DNA of 64,000 nucleotides, taken from assembly GCF_910592395.1 (NCBI RefSeq), contig NC_088309.1:21206599-21270598 (forward strand), written 5' to 3'. Origin of the DNA: Lineus longissimus. Taxonomy: Eukaryota > Nemertea > Pilidiophora > Heteronemertea > Lineidae. The translations under genes and the position numbers were made by a program. This document shows positions 60,371-64,000 of the stretch, piece by piece; positions within the stretch are counted from its first letter, which is position 1, and every line of letters begins with the position of its first letter. The notes beneath the pieces are model-generated. The model ran no database searches. It had not been told where the DNA came from and saw nothing but the letters and a program-made list of their open reading frames with translations.

Positions 60371-60750
60371 ATCTCGTTATTACGAGATCTTTTCTCGTTA
60401 TTACGAGATCTTTTCTCGTTATTACGCGATCTTTTCTCGTTATTACGAGATGTTATCTCGTTATTATGAGATCTTTTCTCGTTATTACGCGATGTTATCT
60501 CGTTATTATGAGATCTTTTCTCGTTATTACGCGATGTTATCTCGTTATTACGAGATCTTTTCTCGTTATTACGAGATGTTATCTCGTTATTACGAGATCT
60601 TTTCTCGTTATTACGAGATGTTATCTCGTTATTACGAGATCTTTTCTCGTTATTACGCGATCTTTTCTCGTTATTACGCGATCTTTTCTCGTTATTACGA
60701 GATGTTATCTCGTTATTACGAGATGTTATCTCGTTATTACGAGATGCGAA
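60371..60750. repeat. 21-bp palindromic tandem array, 18 units (left arm of F2)
   Basis: Each unit has TCTCGT-TATT-ACGAGA, a 6-bp stem with a 4-base loop, plus a spacer of ATCTTT or ATGTTA type. CTCG starts step by exactly 21 bases from 60373 to 60730. Some units carry ACGCGA or ATGAGA variants, giving a mosaic order. Because 21 is a multiple of three, both strands are open through the array, but this is not coding. Confidence 0.95.
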
Positions 60751-60784
60751 AGTGCACGCAACATCGAGGATTAAGGTCTCATTA

Positions 60785-61476
60785 GGGAGTTGTTTTTTTT
60801 TATTCATGCGCGGCCAAGCCCTAACCGTAGTTCCTAAAATCATTGATTTCTCTGTCCTTACAGTATGTCAGCGTTGATTCATCAGTTGTTTTGGCAAAGA
60901 CATGTTTTTTTGGAGTTTCTGAAACCTAGAGCGCTACTCAATTGGCGACTAACAAGAAACTACGCATTTATACTGTTGTTGCCGACGTATGTGTACACTG
61001 AACTTGGGATGTGCGTCGGCCCCGTGTTGAAATGCCGTCCAGTACCAGTTGGTGCGTTTTTCGCTGATTTGTGCAAAATTCAACATATCTCAAAAGTTCA
61101 ATGGTTGACCCTCGATTTTTTTTTGATTTTTGTGTAGCGTAAGCAACTGTCTTTCATGGGAGAATGGTCTCTGTAAGAATTATTCAGGAAGAAATGTATA
61201 ATATTTGGGGTTTTTCGTGATTGTCCGGCCCAATTGGCAATATTGCCATTTGGGCTGGTGAACAGAGCTAGGAGCAAATGCGACGCTTATGATTTATTTT
61301 AAGAAATAAAATGCCCGATTTAACATCCTGCAGAATCAGGGGAATCGGGCGTTTCCAGTGATATACGACACAAATGGGTTGTCCTCATGCATTCACTTTG
61401 GAAACGCATTTTAAAATAGATGTTACGTCCTGTTAATGGGGCACGTCATCATCGCGTACATTTGGGAAAAACTCCC
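60785..61476. mobile_element. TA-flanked element nested in F2
   Basis: The ends GGGAGTTG and AAACTCCC are short inverted repeats with TA on both sides (60783-60784 and 61477-61478). The bases just outside (AAGGTCTCAT and ACGAGACCT) are themselves complementary, as expected if it inserted at the loop centre of F2. The interior has a near-perfect palindrome (GCCCAATTGGCAAT/ATTGCCATTTGGGC) at about 61228-61255. The terminal motif matches the MITE at 4707-4832. No transposase was recognised. Confidence 0.6.
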
Positions 61477-61532
61477 TAACGAGACCTAAAGCTCAGGATC
61501 TAGCGCGGGAAAGGTCCGTACCATATACCATC

Positions 61533-61595
61533 ATCGCGTAATAACGAGATAACATCTCGTAATAACGAGAAAAGATCTCGTAATAACGAGATAAT
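61533..61595. repeat. 21-bp palindromic tandem array, 3 units (right arm of F2)
   Basis: Same unit as 60371-60750 in inverted orientation, but only about three copies. The two arms of one element therefore differ sixfold in array length. Confidence 0.9.
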
Positions 61596-61980
61596 ATTTT
61601 ATTTTTTATGGCACTAATCTGCTGCCGTACAGGTACGAGGACGTTTCTTGCAATCTCGTTTTATCTCGCGCCGTGGTACCTGCGGCATTAGCAGTGCGCG
61701 AAAAAAAAGAACAGATAAACAGAAAAAAAACGCGTTTAGGCCTAGGTCTTTGAAAGCACATTCGGATGATTTATTCAGAAAAGGTATGTAGGAGGGATAT
61801 ATTCAGAGAATGAAAAATTGTGTGATGACAAAATGAATGGATTTGCTGCGTATTTTTCTTGACAATCAGTCGATATGTACACATGGGCATGGGGCTAGGG
61901 AGCGTATGTCAACCTCCTCCAGGAACCAATGAAAATCCGTTATTATGATGAGGTAAACAATGACACGTGCTAGTCTTGTA

Positions 61981-63354
61981 TACTATGTTGATATACACTA
62001 TACAGCCGGCAGGGCTGGACTATCAAGGGCAACAGGGCAATATTGGAGGACACTATGTTGTTTGGAGGACCAGCTAAACTTGCTTTTTATGTTGTTTATT
62101 TGCTCAGCCCCCCCCCCCCCATTGTTCCAAATCCGAACACAACATCGATCAGTAGAGCCTACACACAGAGCACCGAGTGCAGTGTGACACACATATGGAT
62201 GGACATGATACATGATGATGGCCCGGTAGGCCTAGTGCTGCTGCTGGCATCTAGGCCCTTGAGGGCCTAATTAGCGCTAGCAGCCGATTTAGGCCTACTA
62301 GCCTAGACCTTGTTATCAACATCGAATAGACTAAAATGTAGCATTTAGCACTGTGATAACTTGACGCAAGGGCCCAACGCGCCGCGTAGCGGCAAAAAAG
62401 CGAAGCTGGCAAAACATTTATAACGGGTCACCGTCACTTATTATTGGACTCATAGCGCATTTACGGGGTTGCAACTATTTTGCTTTATAGTGTCACCAGG
62501 AAAGAAAAGCATGCGACCTAACGCCGATCTATTTGTATAAAGTGATAATTGGAAGGTATATAGTAGGAAATATCAATAAAATAATCATTCCATGTCGTCT
62601 TTTGAGGGCATTTTTGATTGTAAAAAATATATGTGTACGTCACCGGAGTCTCTGCAATGATAATTTTATCACAGCAGTCTCGCGCAAGTAGAAGTTCTTT
62701 ACCTATTAGTTCTTCACTTATTAGTCTCAATGTCTGGCGCAAAGCCAGACGTTTTCCATTACGTTTGACAAGAAGGAGCAGTGCGCGAGATATGCTAATG
62801 AGCAGACTTCCCTCGCTTGAGTTTCGGAAGAATGTTCCATGTCGCGCTAAGCTGACCACTGCTGACCATGACAGACGTGCATTGGACTGGTACAGGTTGG
62901 AACTGAACATTGAATATGCTGGTGGTGACGCTTTCTGATCAGAAGTTGGTCGTGACTGATGCAGTATCCTTGGACTTGTCCACAGCATCGTTCAATCATT
63001 GCTCTCTGAGCTGCCTTGATTCTGTACTTACCCAAATACTGAGACCAAATGCCTGTTGACTGTGCTTTAAGAGAGACTGGCGCCATGCCTAGTCTCTCTT
63101 AAAGCACAGTCAACAGACATCAACCCCCTCAGACACAGAAACCACAAACGCCCAACCCTTCCTGCTACCTTAATACGTGTACTTCTGGATTATTCATCTT
63201 TTTTGCCTAAGCCGAACTTCATTGTTTATTGTTTGATAACGGTTGTAGAAGACACAGGTGTCAAACAGCATGCAGTCACTCGCGGGTGAAGAATTTCGTG
63301 CCCACGCCCACCTGATGTATGACGTCCGTTCATCGCTGCCTGAAGATGGCAAAC
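61981..63354. other. Spacer of foldback F1
   Basis: Between the F1 arms. It contains a C run at about 62109-62120 and a 26-bp perfect hairpin at 63053-63116. A 156-codon minus-strand frame (62518-62988) overlaps a 101-codon plus-strand frame; neither shows a transposase signature. Confidence 0.5.
63053..63116. repeat. Perfect 26-bp inverted repeat with 12-bp loop
   Basis: Arms 63053-63078 and 63091-63116 are exact complements (CTGTTGACTGTGCTTTAAGA and onward). The spacer is GGCGCCATGCCT. One mismatch beyond the arm, pairing resumes for three bases. It could extrude as a cruciform or be the remains of a tiny MITE. Confidence 0.95.
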
Positions 63355-63727
63355 TACAAGACTAGCACGTGTCATTGTTTACCTCATTATAATAACGGAT
63401 TTTCATTGGTTCCTGGAGGAGGTTGACATACGCTCCCCAGCCCCATGTGATATGTACCACGGCGCGAGATAAAACGAGATTGCAAGAAACGTCCTCGTCC
63501 CTAAGATCCGTAAGCCAGGCAAAAAGAAGCTGGGTGCTGTTTGTCTAGTAAAATGGCACCCAGGGTGCTTATTGTCCAATCGATCTCGAACCTGGGTACC
63601 ATTTGTCGGCACCCAGGACGACATCCACCTTTTCAGCCTACGTAGACATGGCTAGTACAACTTAGATGGTGCTGATATCTCAATTTCTGAAAAATGGGAG
63701 ACCGGTCACTTTGTGAAATCATCGACG

Positions 63728-64000
63728 AATCTGGATTTTGGTACTATTCCTTCTCAAACATGTAAAAGGACGACATGACGCAGTTCCGATAAGGATTCTC
63801 GAATAAATAGAATGGATTCCCAAATCCGCCATAACACTGATATTCTCAATTTAAAGAAGAACTCTCAACAAAAATTGAAAATAGCTTCATTTTATTTAAA
63901 ATCTACCACCTTGCTCCCTACACATACATAGTGTCATAACCTCATCTGACCCTGTCATCACACCCACCTTAGCTCACAAGAGAAAACCATACTCAGGAAT
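63728..64000. other. Window end, nothing recognised
   Basis: AT-rich sequence to the end of the window with no feature identified. Confidence 0.5.

Larger units (their letters stand above)
60334..61629. mobile_element. Inner foldback element F2 with 6-bp target duplication
   Basis: The ends TACGGCAGCAGATTAGTGCC and their exact complement are flanked by CAGGTA on both sides (60328-60333 and 61630-61635). The undisturbed right arm of F1 shows the pre-insertion site as CGGATCTTAGGGACGAGG. The terminal inverted repeats run about 100 bp or more and are made largely of 21-bp palindromic units. No transposase is encoded. Long, repeat-filled inverted ends resemble foldback (Galileo-like) elements, but the superfamily is not assignable. 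Confidence 0.8.
59991..63727. mobile_element. Outer foldback element F1 (long inverted arms)
   Basis: The left arm (59991-60327 continuing at 61636-61980) and the right arm (63355-63727) are inverted copies. Shared blocks run in order from the tips inward: CGTCGATGATTTCAC, the GGTGCCGACAAATGGTACCCAGG segment, GCCTGGCTTACGGATCT, ACGAGGACGTTTCTTGC and CACGTGCTAGTCTTGTA. The left arm is split by element F2 and by about 200 extra bases near 61679-61878. The spacer (61981-63354) has no transposase that I recognise. The arms differ by scattered substitutions, so F1 is older than F2. No flanking duplication was identified. Confidence 0.7.

Noticed and set aside
60371-60750. Possible CRISPR array
   Set aside because: The 21-bp palindromic units are directly adjacent, with no unique spacers, and the genome is eukaryotic.
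60069-60843. Long frames on both strands through the 21-bp array (238 codons +, 165 codons -), giving 7-residue repeats
   Set aside because: The frames are open only because the unit length is a multiple of three. The region is the arm of a foldback element with no start context or domain.
62518-62988. 156-codon minus-strand frame in the F1 spacer as a possible transposase
   Set aside because: No DDE/D motif or DNA-binding domain is visible, and a frame on the other strand overlaps it.

Overview
This is animal nuclear DNA. Genes are split by many small GT-AG introns, exon phases join without a break, and intergenic DNA is AT-leaning and full of SINE, MITE, foldback and LTR elements. A tRNA-Met-derived SINE, an alpha-tocopherol-transfer-like CRAL-TRIO gene, a Rogdi gene and an OCH1-like GT32 gene together suggest a marine invertebrate. 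I cannot name the phylum from the sequence alone. Nothing prokaryotic (operons, Shine-Dalgarno sites, CRISPR) is present.

Layout: 1-4102 holds no gene I recognise. 4103-9004 (+) is a complete seven-exon CRAL-TRIO/Sec14 lipid-transfer gene (313 aa). Its first intron carries two hairpin MITEs, its second a DR1-type hormone-response-like array, and its third two decayed copies of exon 4. 11248-26773 (-) is a 19-exon gene for an 884-aa scaffold with two SAM domains, coiled coils and a PDZ-like domain; it converges on the CRAL-TRIO gene. Its introns hold a SINE and several copies of a dispersed repeat. Immediately upstream of it, in the same orientation, lies a complete Ty3/gypsy-type LTR retrotransposon (27223-36077). 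It has equal-length 1192-bp LTRs with one difference noticed, a CATG target duplication, intact gag and pol, a tRNA-Pro-like primer site, a purine tract and a canonical -1 slippery heptamer at the gag/pol junction. Its Pol begins with a MYND-type zinc finger, which is unusual.

38104-39294 (-) is a GT32 glycosyltransferase with one coding exon. 43879-47910 (-) is a complete ten-exon Rogdi orthologue (286 aa), a V-ATPase-assembly cofactor. 48551-50088 (-) is a two-exon gene for an unrecognised 431-aa coiled-coil/acidic protein. 50089-56628 holds only minisatellites and dispersed repeats. 56629-57687 (-) is the terminal coding exon of an unrecognised gene, and 58904-59114 (-) is a likely PAN/Apple-domain exon. 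The window ends in a nest of inverted-repeat elements (59991-63727): an outer foldback, split by a 1.3-kb foldback with a 6-bp target duplication and 21-bp palindromic subterminal arrays, itself split by a TA-flanked element.

The host genes show no shared pathway; they are ordinary neighbours. The most notable features are the young gypsy element with its MYND finger and frameshift site, the nested foldback complex, the SAM-SAM-PDZ gene, and the decayed tandem exon copies in the CRAL-TRIO gene.
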